Source: Alphaproteobacteria bacterium (GTDB lineage Bacteria > Pseudomonadota > Alphaproteobacteria > UBA8366 > Aestuariispiraceae). From it: 64,000 nt of DNA. The DNA lies in contig JASJDC010000002.1 of assembly GCA_030065235.1 (NCBI GenBank), positions 954,001-1,018,000 of the forward strand. Direction: 5' to 3'. A program made the position numbers and the translations under genes. The notes under the pieces were generated by a model. It was not told where the DNA came from. It ran no database searches and was given only the letters and a program-made list of their open reading frames with translations. This document shows, piece after piece, positions 1-8,218 of the stretch; positions within the stretch are counted from its first letter, which is position 1; each line of letters opens with the position of its first letter.

Positions 1-176
1 GCTTCGATATAGACCCGGCGAATCCGCAGTCTTTCTGAGACATGCGGCAAATCCTGTCCGGCCGCGATCCGGGCGTCGTGGAGGATCGCACCGACCGGCG
101 CGTTATCGATGACCGTTGTCAACGGCATGCGCACGACATCATTGGCGATTTCAGTTTTGGCCGCATTCTGCGCCAT
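1..176 (-). CDS. RodZ-like helix-turn-helix protein, N-terminal fragment cut by the window edge
   Basis: The reverse strand reads from an ATG at 174-176 to the window edge without a stop, about 58 residues. After a leader of about 30 residues the sequence VGAILHDARIAAGQDL followed by VSERLRIRRVYIEA matches the N-terminal HTH_25 domain of RodZ-type cytoskeletal proteins, in which the HTH binds MreB and a membrane anchor and periplasmic domain follow. Those later parts lie outside the window. The gene follows ptsP in the same direction, with 173 bp between them. RodZ helps keep rod shape in species that have MreB. The HTH alone does not exclude another membrane-anchored XRE-like regulator. Confidence 0.7.
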   Translation of the reverse strand, partial: MAQNAAKTEIANDVVRMPLTTVIDNAPVGAILHDARIAAGQDLPHVSERLRIRRVYIE

Positions 177-349
177 AGCGCCTGTTCCTGTCTGTCAGAT
201 CAACCACGTTGCGTTCTGTCGGCTTGGCGCCGCGACAATGGCGGGCTCTCGCTCCGCCATCCGGGATTATCACAATACAATCTCTGTGGTAATTAGCATA
301 AAGAATTGTGGTTCGGCAATGGGTTAATCGTCGCCGTTAAGAAAGCGAC

Positions 350-2626
350 TCAGATTTGCACACCACGATCGACAGCGTAACTCTTTAGGACGGAGCGTAA
401 GGAATGAGCCCCGCTCTGCAAGTGACTTTCGATCAGTTCGGTGACGGCGCCGGCGTCGATGCTGCGCACCAAGGCGCGGACGGGTCCGATCGCGGTCGCG
501 TTCATCGACAGCGTCCGATAGCCGAGCCCGATCAAAGCCATCGCGTCCACGGGCGAGCCCGCCATCTCGCCGCAAAGCGACAGTTCGATCTCGTGGGTGC
601 GGCAGGTCTCGGCGATCGATTTCAGCATGCCCAGCATCGCCGGGGACAGCGGGTCATAGCGCCCGTCCAGCTTCGGATTGCCGCGGTCGCTGGCGAACAG
701 GAACTGCAGCAGATCGTTCGATCCGACCGAGAGAAAATCGACATGACGCTTCAGGCTGGCCAGTTGATACGCCAAGGAAGGGACTTCCAGCATCGCGCCG
801 ACGCGCACCAGGCTTGGGCCAGGCAAGCCGCGCTCAACCGCGCGCTCCAGTTCGATATCGACCAGGGCGCGGGCGCGGATCATCTCTGCGGTCTGCGCGA
901 TCATCGGGAACATCACATACAGCGGCCGACCGCTCGACGCTTGAACCAGGGCGCGCAACTGGGCTCTAAGCAGCGCCGGGCGATCCAGGCCAATTCGCAC
1001 GGCGCGCCAACCCATTGCCGGGTTCTCTTCGCCCATTTCCTGAATGTAGGTCGGGATCTTGTCGCCGCCGATGTCGAGAGTCCGGAAGACCACAGGCTTG
1101 CCGTCCGACTGTTCCAGGATCGCGGTATAGAGCCGCTCCTGCGCCGCAACGTCGGGGAATTCGGAGCGCACCATGAAGGGCACTTCGGTCCGGTAGAGCC
1201 CGATCCCGGCGCCGCCCATCTCGCGCAGATGCGGCAGGTCGATCAGCAACCCGGCGTTCATGTTCAGCGTGATCGGCACGCCGTCCTTTGTGACGCTGGG
1301 CAGCGCGGCGTCCCGCGCATAGGCGGCCTTGCGCTCGGCGTGCAGCGCCATCGAACGCGCGAAAGTGCGCTGAAAATCATCGTTTGGCCGGACGAAACAG
1401 ACCCCGTTCGCCCCGTCGACCACCAGGCGGTCGCCCGGCTCGATCCGGGTCATGGCGCCGGTGATGCGGCCGACGACGGGGATGTCCAGCGCCTTGGCGA
1501 CGATCGCCACATGGGCGGCGGCCGAACCTTCCTCCAGCACCACGCCGTTGATCTGGCTGTCCTCGTAATCCAGTAGATCGGCGGGGCCCATATTGCGGGC
1601 GACCAGGATCGCGTCTTCGGGCAGATCGCGTTGCCGGGCGGCCTGCTGCGCCGTCTCGCCGGCGAGATGCTGGATCAGGCGGCCGGTCAGATCCTCGAAA
1701 TCCGACAGCCGCTCCTGGATATAGGCGTCTTTCACCAGGGCCATGCGCGCCCGCATATCGCTCTGAACCCGGATCACGGCGGCTTCGGCCGTCAGGCCGG
1801 TCCCGATCGCCTCTCGGATGCGCCGAATCCAGCCCTGATCCTCGGCGAACATGCGATAGGTGCGCAGGATATCCAGATGGTCGCCCGCCTGATCGCTGCC
1901 ATAGCGCTCGATCATGCCGTCCAGCGCGCTGTGCATGGCGTCGATCGCCTCATGCAGGCGCTGCAGCTCGACCGTTTCATCCTCCGCGACCGGATCGCCG
2001 GTCAGATAGGCCGGCTGATGCAGAACCGCGGCGCCCATCGCCAAGCCGGGGCTCAGCCGCACCCCCTCCAGGCGCAGCGGGGCCAGTCCCAGGCCGTCGG
2101 TGGGTTGTTGTTCGAGAACTGAGACCAATTCGCCGCCGGCCAGCAGCTCGGCGACGACCATGCCGACGGTCTCCAGCGTTTCGATCTCCTCCTCGGCGTA
2201 TTCCCGGCGCGTCCGGTTCTGGATCGCCAGCACACCCAGGACCCGGCCGCCGCGCAGGACCGGGACGCCCAGCATGGAGCTGTAATTCTGTTCGCCGGTC
2301 TCAGGCCGGAAGGCGAAATCGGGATGGCTTTGCGCATCGGCCAGGGCGATTGGGCGTGCGGTGGCGGCGACGACGCCGACAATCCCTTCGCCAAACCGAA
2401 ACCGAACCGAATGCACCGCGTCAGATTTCAAGCCTTCCGTCGCGAAAAGTTCGATTACATCGCCGGCGCGGCGGGCGTAGATCGAACAGACTTCGGCCAC
2501 CATGTCGCGCGCAATGATTCCGACAATGCGGTTCAGCCGGTCCTGCGCGCTGCCCGATCCGGCCATGACGTCGCGCAGCCGCCGCAGCAGCAGTCGCGAT
2601 CCAGCCCAGGCAGCCCGCAACGCCAT
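350..2626 (-). CDS. ptsP: Phosphoenolpyruvate-protein phosphotransferase PtsP (enzyme I Ntr)
   Basis: 758 residues, the normal length of PtsP. It transfers phosphate from phosphoenolpyruvate to the nitrogen-PTS phosphocarrier NPr in the cytoplasm. An N-terminal GAF domain covers roughly residues 25-165, which separates it from the sugar-PTS enzyme I. The PEP-utilising N domain spans about 190-330. The phosphohistidine is His372 in GSAAAHVAIVAKALDIP. The TIM-barrel PEP-binding domain contains GIGLYRTE, LSVGSNDLLQ and the catalytic Cys685 in LCGEMAGSP. It lies 93 bp downstream of lysC on the same strand, an order common in Alphaproteobacteria. In related bacteria the GAF domain lets glutamine or 2-oxoglutarate tune autophosphorylation. 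Confidence 0.95.
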   Translation of the reverse strand: MALRAAWAGSRLLLRRLRDVMAGSGSAQDRLNRIVGIIARDMVAEVCSIYARRAGDVIELFATEGLKSDAVHSVRFRFGEGIVGVVAATARPIALADAQSHPDFAFRPETGEQNYSSMLGVPVLRGGRVLGVLAIQNRTRREYAEEEIETLETVGMVVAELLAGGELVSVLEQQPTDGLGLAPLRLEGVRLSPGLAMGAAVLHQPAYLTGDPVAEDETVELQRLHEAIDAMHSALDGMIERYGSDQAGDHLDILRTYRMFAEDQGWIRRIREAIGTGLTAEAAVIRVQSDMRARMALVKDAYIQERLSDFEDLTGRLIQHLAGETAQQAARQRDLPEDAILVARNMGPADLLDYEDSQINGVVLEEGSAAAHVAIVAKALDIPVVGRITGAMTRIEPGDRLVVDGANGVCFVRPNDDFQRTFARSMALHAERKAAYARDAALPSVTKDGVPITLNMNAGLLIDLPHLREMGGAGIGLYRTEVPFMVRSEFPDVAAQERLYTAILEQSDGKPVVFRTLDIGGDKIPTYIQEMGEENPAMGWRAVRIGLDRPALLRAQLRALVQASSGRPLYVMFPMIAQTAEMIRARALVDIELERAVERGLPGPSLVRVGAMLEVPSLAYQLASLKRHVDFLSVGSNDLLQFLFASDRGNPKLDGRYDPLSPAMLGMLKSIAETCRTHEIELSLCGEMAGSPVDAMALIGLGYRTLSMNATAIGPVRALVRSIDAGAVTELIESHLQSGAHSLRSVLKSYAVDRGVQI

Positions 2627-2719
2627 GCACCTCGTCTCCCGTTATTTGGGCGCCGGTCCGTGGGCGCAACTCAGCCGATCCAGCCTGGCCCCGCCTTCCG
2701 GCGGACCGTGAATGGGACC

Positions 2720-3940
2720 TTAGTGGGCGTCCAATCCGTAGGCCGTATGCAACGCGCGCAGCGCGAGCTCGGTATATTCCTCGGCCACCAGGGTCGAGAT
2801 TTTGATCTCGCTCGTGGAGATGACCTGGATATTGATGCCCTTCTCCGCAAGGGTCGAGAACATGGTTTGCGCGACCCCCGCATGCGATCGCATGCCGATC
2901 CCGATCACCGAAATCTTCACCACATCGGCGTCGGACAGCATCTCCCGATACCCGATCTCATCCCGGTGGTCCTCCAAGGCCGTGCGGGCGCGTTCCAAGT
3001 CCGCCTTGCTGACGGTGAAGGTCATATCGGTGCGTTCTCCGTCCGGCGAGACCGATTGCACAATCATGTCGACATTGATCGAGGCCTGGGTGAGGGGCCC
3101 GAAAATCGCCGCGGCGACGCCCGGTTTGTCGCTGACCTGGACCAGGGTGATCTTGGCCTCGTCCCGGCTATAGGCGATGCCGCTGACTATCTGTTGTTCC
3201 ACGATTTCATCCTCGTCTACGACAAGCGTTCCGTCGCTCATCTCAAAGCTGGAGCGGACCTGGAGCCGAACGCCGTGATTCATGGCGAGTTCGACCGAGC
3301 GGGTCTGCAGCACTTTCGCGCCTTGCGACGCCATCTCCAGCATCTCCTCGAAACTGATCTTGTCGATCTTCCGCGCCTTGGCGACGATCCTGGGATCGGT
3401 CGTATAGACCCCATCCACATCGGTGTATATGTCGCAGCGGTCCGCCCGAAACGCAGCCGCCAGGGCCACCGCCGTGGTGTCGGTGCCGCCGCGGCCCAGG
3501 GTGGTGATCCGGTTATTCGGGCTGATCCCTTGGAAGCCGGCGACAACCGCGACTTGGCCCTCTGCGAAACGCCCGGAGATCTCTTCGGTTTCGATCGCTT
3601 CGATCCGCGCTTTGCCATGCACGTCGTTGGTGCGCAGCGGGATCTGCCAGCCGAGCCAGGAGCGCGCCGGCACGCCCATCTCTTGCAGCCGCAGCGCCAT
3701 CAGGCCCGACGTCACCTGTTCGCCGCTGGAGACGATGGCGTCATATTCCCGCGCGTCATACATCCGGCTGGTTTGGTCGACATAGCCGACCAGTTGGTTG
3801 GTCACCCCGGCCATGGCCGAAACGGTCACGATGACTTTATGGCCGGCCTCAACCTCGTCCTTCACGCGGGCGGCGGCGTTGGCGATCCGGTCCAGGTCGG
3901 CGACCGACGTTCCGCCGAATTTCATCACGATGCGCGCCAT
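2720..3940 (-). CDS. lysC: Aspartate kinase
   Basis: 406 residues. It catalyses ATP-dependent phosphorylation of aspartate, the first step to lysine, threonine, methionine and diaminopimelate. The amino-acid kinase domain starts with VMKFGGTSVAD and includes the GRGGTDTTAVALAA stretch. Two C-terminal ACT domains (about 265-400, with VSDKPGVAAAIF and IGIGMRSHAGVA) bind end-product amino acids for feedback inhibition. Length and layout fit the monofunctional LysC type. thrB, a later gene of the same pathway, is about 42 kb away. The intergenic region to the divergent ubiG (3941-4107) should hold both promoters, but I could not place them reliably. Confidence 0.96.
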   Translation of the reverse strand: MARIVMKFGGTSVADLDRIANAAARVKDEVEAGHKVIVTVSAMAGVTNQLVGYVDQTSRMYDAREYDAIVSSGEQVTSGLMALRLQEMGVPARSWLGWQIPLRTNDVHGKARIEAIETEEISGRFAEGQVAVVAGFQGISPNNRITTLGRGGTDTTAVALAAAFRADRCDIYTDVDGVYTTDPRIVAKARKIDKISFEEMLEMASQGAKVLQTRSVELAMNHGVRLQVRSSFEMSDGTLVVDEDEIVEQQIVSGIAYSRDEAKITLVQVSDKPGVAAAIFGPLTQASINVDMIVQSVSPDGERTDMTFTVSKADLERARTALEDHRDEIGYREMLSDADVVKISVIGIGMRSHAGVAQTMFSTLAEKGINIQVISTSEIKISTLVAEEYTELALRALHTAYGLDAH

Positions 3941-4107
3941 GAGAAGGCCCTACGGAATTGGTTGAAGCCGCCCGCGCCAATCTGGCGCCGCGCATCCAAC
4001 CGCCGGGCCGCTGCGTAGACCGAGACGAAGGGGCGCGCTGGTCCGCCGGGCCAGGGCGCGCTATGCATACTGATTAGCCCCTACCGGCGCAAGCACAGGA
4101 AACCCGC

Positions 4108-4923
4108 GTGACCGCATCCCCGAAACGACGTTCCTACATGGACAAAGAAACCTTGCGCCCCGACCCTTCTCCTGAAACGGGTCCGGAAGGCGTAAACACG
4201 GTGGACGCGGCCGAGATCGAGAAATTCGCCGCCATCGCCGACGAATGGTGGGACCCGAACGGCAAGTTCAAGCCGCTGCACAAGTTCAATCCGGTGCGGA
4301 TCGGCTTCATCCGCGACCGCTTGTGCCAGCATTTCGACCGCGATCCAATGCAGCCGAACCCGCTCGCAGGGCTGAAGATTTTGGATATCGGCTGCGGCGG
4401 CGGTCTGCTCTGTGAACCACTGCGCCGGTTGGGGGCCGAGGTGACAGGCATTGATGCGACCGAACGCAGCGTCAAGGCGGCGGCGGCGCATGCGGAACAG
4501 ATGGGCCTGACGATCGACTATCGTTTCACGACCGTGGAGGCGCTGGCGGCGGAAGGCGATCGGTTCGACGCGGTCCTGAATATGGAAGTGGTCGAACATG
4601 TCGCCGATCCGGAGGCGTTCCTGGCGCTGTCCGGCGGTCTGGTGAAGCCCGGTGGCTTGTTCTTTCTGGCGACCCTGAACCGCACGCCCAAGGCTTTCGC
4701 GCTGGCCATCGTCGGGGCGGAGTATGTCCTGGGCTGGCTTCCGCGCGGCACCCATGACTGGCGGAAATTCGTGAAACCGTCCGAAGCGGCCGCGTCATTG
4801 CGGCGCGCCGATCTGGCGCCGCTGGAACTGACCGGCGTCGCCTATAATCCGTTGAAAGATCAGTGGCGGCTGGCGCCGCGCGATCTTGGGGTGAATTATA
4901 TGGGCGTGTTCGCGGCGGCCTAA
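4108..4923 (+). CDS. ubiG: Ubiquinone biosynthesis O-methyltransferase UbiG
   Basis: 271 residues with a GTG start. The start at 4108 is preferred because AGGA lies seven bases upstream; the in-frame ATG at 4138 has no ribosome-binding site. The enzyme methylates both hydroxyl groups introduced into the ubiquinone ring, using S-adenosylmethionine. The family signature [19 protein letters not shown] is present, as is the SAM-binding motif [14 protein letters not shown] with the acidic residue in VTGIDA. The C-terminal half includes the GTHDWRKFV segment typical of UbiG. It is divergent from lysC. Confidence 0.95.
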   Translation: MTASPKRRSYMDKETLRPDPSPETGPEGVNTVDAAEIEKFAAIADEWWDPNGKFKPLHKFNPVRIGFIRDRLCQHFDRDPMQPNPLAGLKILDIGCGGGLLCEPLRRLGAEVTGIDATERSVKAAAAHAEQMGLTIDYRFTTVEALAAEGDRFDAVLNMEVVEHVADPEAFLALSGGLVKPGGLFFLATLNRTPKAFALAIVGAEYVLGWLPRGTHDWRKFVKPSEAAASLRRADLAPLELTGVAYNPLKDQWRLAPRDLGVNYMGVFAAA

Positions 4924-4948
4924 GCGGGGGTCGCCGGCCGGTCGGGGG

Positions 4949-5380
4949 TCAGTGCTCGACCTCTTCGGCCATCCAAGGGATGGCGTTCACGTCGATCCCT
5001 TCTTCGACCAGGTCCTTGGCCTCTTCGGAACTCGCTCGCCCGTAAATCCCGCGTTCCTCGGCTTCGCCATAATGGATCTTGCGGGCTTCTTCAGCGAAGC
5101 GCTCGCCGACATTCTCGCAATTATCCTTCACTTTTTGCCGCATCAGGGTCAGCGCCTGTTTCATCTGTTTGGCGTCGGACAGGGATTTCTCCGCTCGGGC
5201 GGCGTCGCGCGCTTTGCTGGACGCGACCATCGGCGCGCTAAGCGCTTTGGAGATTTTCTTGTCGCCGCAGATCGGGCAGGCGAGCGTTTTGCTGGCCACC
5301 TGCTCGTCAAAGGCGGCGCTGCTCTGGAACCAGCCTTCGAACTCATGATCTTTGGAACAGTAAAGATTGAACGAGATCAT
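4949..5380 (-). CDS. DUF1178 zinc-ribbon protein
   Basis: 143 residues from the ATG at 5380, chosen because GGAAG lies seven bases upstream and the family starts with MI-x-F-x-L-x-C; an upstream ATG at 5434 would add 18 unsupported residues. The N-terminus has two cysteine clusters, LYCSKDHEFEGWF and LACPICGDKKISKALSAP, which look like a rubredoxin-type zinc ribbon. The remainder is a charged helical region ending in VEEGIDVNAIPWMAEE. This family is widespread in Alpha- and Betaproteobacteria with no established function. It converges on ubiG with 25 bp between the stops. Confidence 0.85.
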   Translation of the reverse strand: MISFNLYCSKDHEFEGWFQSSAAFDEQVASKTLACPICGDKKISKALSAPMVASSKARDAARAEKSLSDAKQMKQALTLMRQKVKDNCENVGERFAEEARKIHYGEAEERGIYGRASSEEAKDLVEEGIDVNAIPWMAEEVEH

Positions 5381-5489
5381 CGCGTCGCTTCCGTTTTCGC
5401 GCCCGGCTCCTAATCGCGGATTGCGGAGATACATTGGCTAGGTTTGTGTCATAAATGGTCGGAAGTGGCCAAAACGCAAGGATGACGAG

Positions 5490-6050
5490 GTGATGACAGA
5501 CCCGAAACAGGTTGGGCCATTGGCCGCACCCGTATCCAGTAAACCATTGGCGTGGATCGTGCGCGACGCCGAGACGGCTCCGGCGGGCGCGTCAGTGCTG
5601 GACTTGGCCTGCGGCGGCGGACGCCACGGCCGGGCCTATCTGGAACGCGGCTGCGCCGTTACATTCGTCGATATCAAGCTGGACGGAGTTGCGGATTTGC
5701 GCGACCGGCCGCACGCGACCCTGATCAAGGCCGATCTCGAATCCAGGCCCTGGCCGCTCGAAGGCCGCCACTTCGATCGTGTGGTGGTGGCGAACTACCT
5801 CTGGCGGCCCCTCTTGCCTCGAATCGTCGCGAGCGTCGCGCCGGGCGGCGCGTTGCTCTATCAGACCTTCGCCCGCGGCAACGAAGCCTACGGCCGGCCG
5901 ACGAACCCTGACTATTTGCTGCAGGAGGATGAATTAGCCGAGGCCTGCGCGCCCGACCTTATCGTCGAGGACGCTTTTCACGGCTTCGTCGACGACCCGA
6001 AACCAGCCAAGATCCAGCGGGTCTTGGCGCGCCGCCCGAACGTGGCCTGA
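5490..6050 (+). CDS. Class I SAM-dependent methyltransferase
   Basis: 186 residues, starting at GTG 5490 or the overlapping ATG 5493; AAGGA at 5478-5482 serves both. SAM-binding motif I is VLDLACGGGRHGRAYLERG and the following acidic strand is VTFVDIKLDGV. ANYLWRPLLPRI and APGGALLYQTFA match motifs II and III of TehB/UbiE-like small methyltransferases. The substrate cannot be read from the sequence. It converges on the nitrilase-family gene with only 3 bp between the stops. Confidence 0.8.
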   Translation: MMTDPKQVGPLAAPVSSKPLAWIVRDAETAPAGASVLDLACGGGRHGRAYLERGCAVTFVDIKLDGVADLRDRPHATLIKADLESRPWPLEGRHFDRVVVANYLWRPLLPRIVASVAPGGALLYQTFARGNEAYGRPTNPDYLLQEDELAEACAPDLIVEDAFHGFVDDPKPAKIQRVLARRPNVA

Positions 6051-6053
6051 GTC

Positions 6054-6908
6054 CTACTCCGCCGCCTTGGTGTCGGTCACAATCTCCGGCGCGGCGAAGG
6101 GGCGGCTATTCGCCAGGCTGGGCACCATGCCGCGCACCTCATCGACGCGGTCGAGGTCAAGCTCGGCGACGACGACCCCCGGCGCGTCGCCGCCATCGGC
6201 GAGCACTTCGCCCCAAGGATCGACGATCAGGGAATGGCCATAGGTCTTGCGGCCGTCCTCATGCACGCCGCATTGCGCCGCCGCGATCATAAAGCAGCCA
6301 TTCTCGATGGCGCGCGCCCGCAGCAGCGCATGCCAATGCGCCTGGCCGGTGGGGCGGGTGAAGCAGGACGGCGCGGTAAGGATTCGCGCGCCCGCCTCGG
6401 CCTGGGCGCGGAACAGATGCGGGAAACGCATGTCATAGCAGATCGCCATGCCATAAGCCCCCCAGGGCGTCTGCGCCACCACCGCCCGATCGCCCGGCTG
6501 GAAAGCGCTGGATTCGCGATAGCGCTCGCCGCCTTTCAGGTCGACGTCGAACATATGGATCTTGTCGTATCGGGCCATAACGGCCCCGGTCGGATCGATC
6601 AGGAAGCCGCGATTGAGGAACTTCTCCTGGCCGGGCTGGCGGATCACGAGAGAGCCGACATGGATCCAAACCCCCAGGCGCGCCGCCTGTTCGCGATAGG
6701 CGGCGAGCGCAGGTTCCGTCTCTTCCGGGTGGGCTTCCGCCAACCGCATCTCCCGTTCGCCTTGAACGAGATTGACGACCTCCGGCAGGCAAATCAGCGA
6801 CGCGCCCGATCGGGCCGCGTCTTCGATCATCGGGGTCGTCAGCGCGATGTTGCGCGCGATGCTGGTTGTCGAGGTCGTCTGGATGCAGGCGACCGAAAGC
6901 GCGGTCAT
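6054..6908 (-). CDS. Carbon-nitrogen hydrolase, Nit/omega-amidase type
   Basis: 284 residues. The Glu-Lys-Cys catalytic triad of the nitrilase superfamily is visible in LICLPEVVNLVQG (Glu), YDKIHMFDVDL (Lys) and AICYDMRFPHLF (Cys). The YDKIHMFDV and CYDMRFP motifs are those of the Nit1/NitFhit/omega-amidase branch, whose members hydrolyse deaminated glutathione or 2-oxoglutaramate. Its start codon overlaps the stop of the upstream glutaredoxin gene by one base (TGATG), so translation is probably coupled. The glutaredoxin neighbour fits repair of deaminated glutathione, but that link is an inference from context. Confidence 0.88.
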   Translation of the reverse strand: MTALSVACIQTTSTTSIARNIALTTPMIEDAARSGASLICLPEVVNLVQGEREMRLAEAHPEETEPALAAYREQAARLGVWIHVGSLVIRQPGQEKFLNRGFLIDPTGAVMARYDKIHMFDVDLKGGERYRESSAFQPGDRAVVAQTPWGAYGMAICYDMRFPHLFRAQAEAGARILTAPSCFTRPTGQAHWHALLRARAIENGCFMIAAAQCGVHEDGRKTYGHSLIVDPWGEVLADGGDAPGVVVAELDLDRVDEVRGMVPSLANSRPFAAPEIVTDTKAAE

Positions 6909-7177
6909 CAGGCGGCTTGGTTGGAAGCCAGTTTGGCGTCCAGGTTTCCGGCTTGTTCGAGCGCCATCAGATCCGTCGCCCCGCCGATATGTTCTTCATT
7001 GATGAAAATCTGCGGTACGGTGCGGCCGCCGTTCGAGCGTGCGAGCATCTCATCTTTGCGCCCGTCTTCCGCCCAAATATTGTATTCCGAATAGGCCACG
7101 CCTTTTTTGTCGAGCAGCTTCTTCGCCTGATAGCAGAATCCGCACATCGGGCGCGTATAGATCTCAACCGTCGCCAT
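6908..7177 (-). CDS. grxC: Glutaredoxin 3
   Basis: 89 residues from the ATG at 7177, which has GGAGGAAA about ten bases upstream; an ATG 48 bases further out is not needed. It is a small thiol-disulfide oxidoreductase reduced by glutathione. The active site in RPMCGFCYQAKKLL is CGFC, where the family usually has CPYC. The glutathione-binding residues appear in GRTVPQIFINEEHIGG with the cis-proline TVP. It forms a two-gene operon with the Nit-type amidase. An in-frame start further upstream cannot be excluded but would be unusual. Confidence 0.92.
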   Translation of the reverse strand: MATVEIYTRPMCGFCYQAKKLLDKKGVAYSEYNIWAEDGRKDEMLARSNGGRTVPQIFINEEHIGGATDLMALEQAGNLDAKLASNQAA

Positions 7178-7371
7178 CGTCTCATTTCCTCCAAGGGCCG
7201 CCCAACCGCGGCCTTCACCGACCAACCGACCCTATATCGAGCGCCAGACCCGCCGCTTCAACCAGCTTTTTGTCACAAATTTATCAACTTCCCAGCAATA
7301 TTGACAGAAAACAGTCTGTCGCGAGAGACCAGTCTCACGGGAATGCGCGGCGGGGTGACGCACCCGACCCA

Positions 7372-8214
7372 TTAGAATCGGGCCCGCAATACGCGCGCCA
7401 GGCACAAAGCATCGACCTGCGCCGCGCCGGCGCGTTTCAGCACCCGCGCGCATTCATCGAGAGTCGCGCCGGTCGTAAAAACATCGTCGATCAGGACCAG
7501 GCGCCGGCCCTTCACCGACCCTTTCAGAGAGTCCGGCGCCTTAAATGCGCCGCGCACATTGCGCTGGCGCGCCAGCGGCGACAGCCGCCCTTGCGACGGC
7601 GTCGCGCGGTCGCGCCTCAACAGCGTCGGATCGGTCACGACGCCGCTGACGACGCCGAGCTCCCGCGCCAACAGCGCCGCCTGATTATAGCGCCGCCGCC
7701 AGAGCCGGGCGCGGTGCAGCGGCACCGGGATCAGTTGGTCCGCCTGATCGAGGATCTCGGCTCCGGCCCGCGCCATCCAGCGGGCGAAGACCGGCGCCAG
7801 GTCGGTTCGGTCGCCATGCTTGAAATGCAGCAACAGCGACCGGCTGGCCTCGTCATAAGCCAGCGCTGCGCGCACCCGGTCATACTGCGGGGAACGGGCG
7901 TCACAGGCGGCGCAGCGGGTCTCCTCCGGCAGCGGCGCTTCGAAGGGCAGGCCACAGCTATTGCAACAGGGTCCGCCGAGAAACCGGATCGCGTCCCAGG
8001 CCGCCGGCGCCAGTCCGCCGGGCCGCGCCACCACCACCCCGCTGGCCGGACAGCGCGGCGGCAGCGCTAAATCCAGGACCCCGCGCAGCCCAGTGCGCAG
8101 CGTCTCCCGGAGGCCCGGGACAGCCAACCGGCGCGTCGCGGCGCCCGGTTCCCGCGCCTCGGCTTTTTGGGGCGGCGCTGCGTTCGAGGCTAAGGGGGCG
8201 TCTTCGACAGCCAT
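7372..8214 (-). CDS. ComF family phosphoribosyltransferase-like protein
   Basis: 280 residues from the ATG at 8214, five bases after the stop of the rhodanese gene; reading further upstream only yields shadow sequence. ComF proteins have an N-terminal zinc finger, seen here as CNSCGLPFEAPLPEETRCAAC, and a type I phosphoribosyltransferase fold whose PRPP loop is VLIDDVFTTGATLDECARVL. YNQAALLARELG and LSPLARQRNVRGAF are further family motifs. In other bacteria ComF is needed for DNA uptake during natural competence; in Alphaproteobacteria it is usually present without a demonstrated role. Confidence 0.88.
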   Translation of the reverse strand: MAVEDAPLASNAAPPQKAEAREPGAATRRLAVPGLRETLRTGLRGVLDLALPPRCPASGVVVARPGGLAPAAWDAIRFLGGPCCNSCGLPFEAPLPEETRCAACDARSPQYDRVRAALAYDEASRSLLLHFKHGDRTDLAPVFARWMARAGAEILDQADQLIPVPLHRARLWRRRYNQAALLARELGVVSGVVTDPTLLRRDRATPSQGRLSPLARQRNVRGAFKAPDSLKGSVKGRRLVLIDDVFTTGATLDECARVLKRAGAAQVDALCLARVLRARF

Positions 8215-8218
8215 CGGA

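Noticed and set aside
2324-4018. 564-codon open frame on the plus strand opposite lysC and ptsP
   Set aside because: High-GC antisense shadow; the opposite strand encodes two well-supported proteins.
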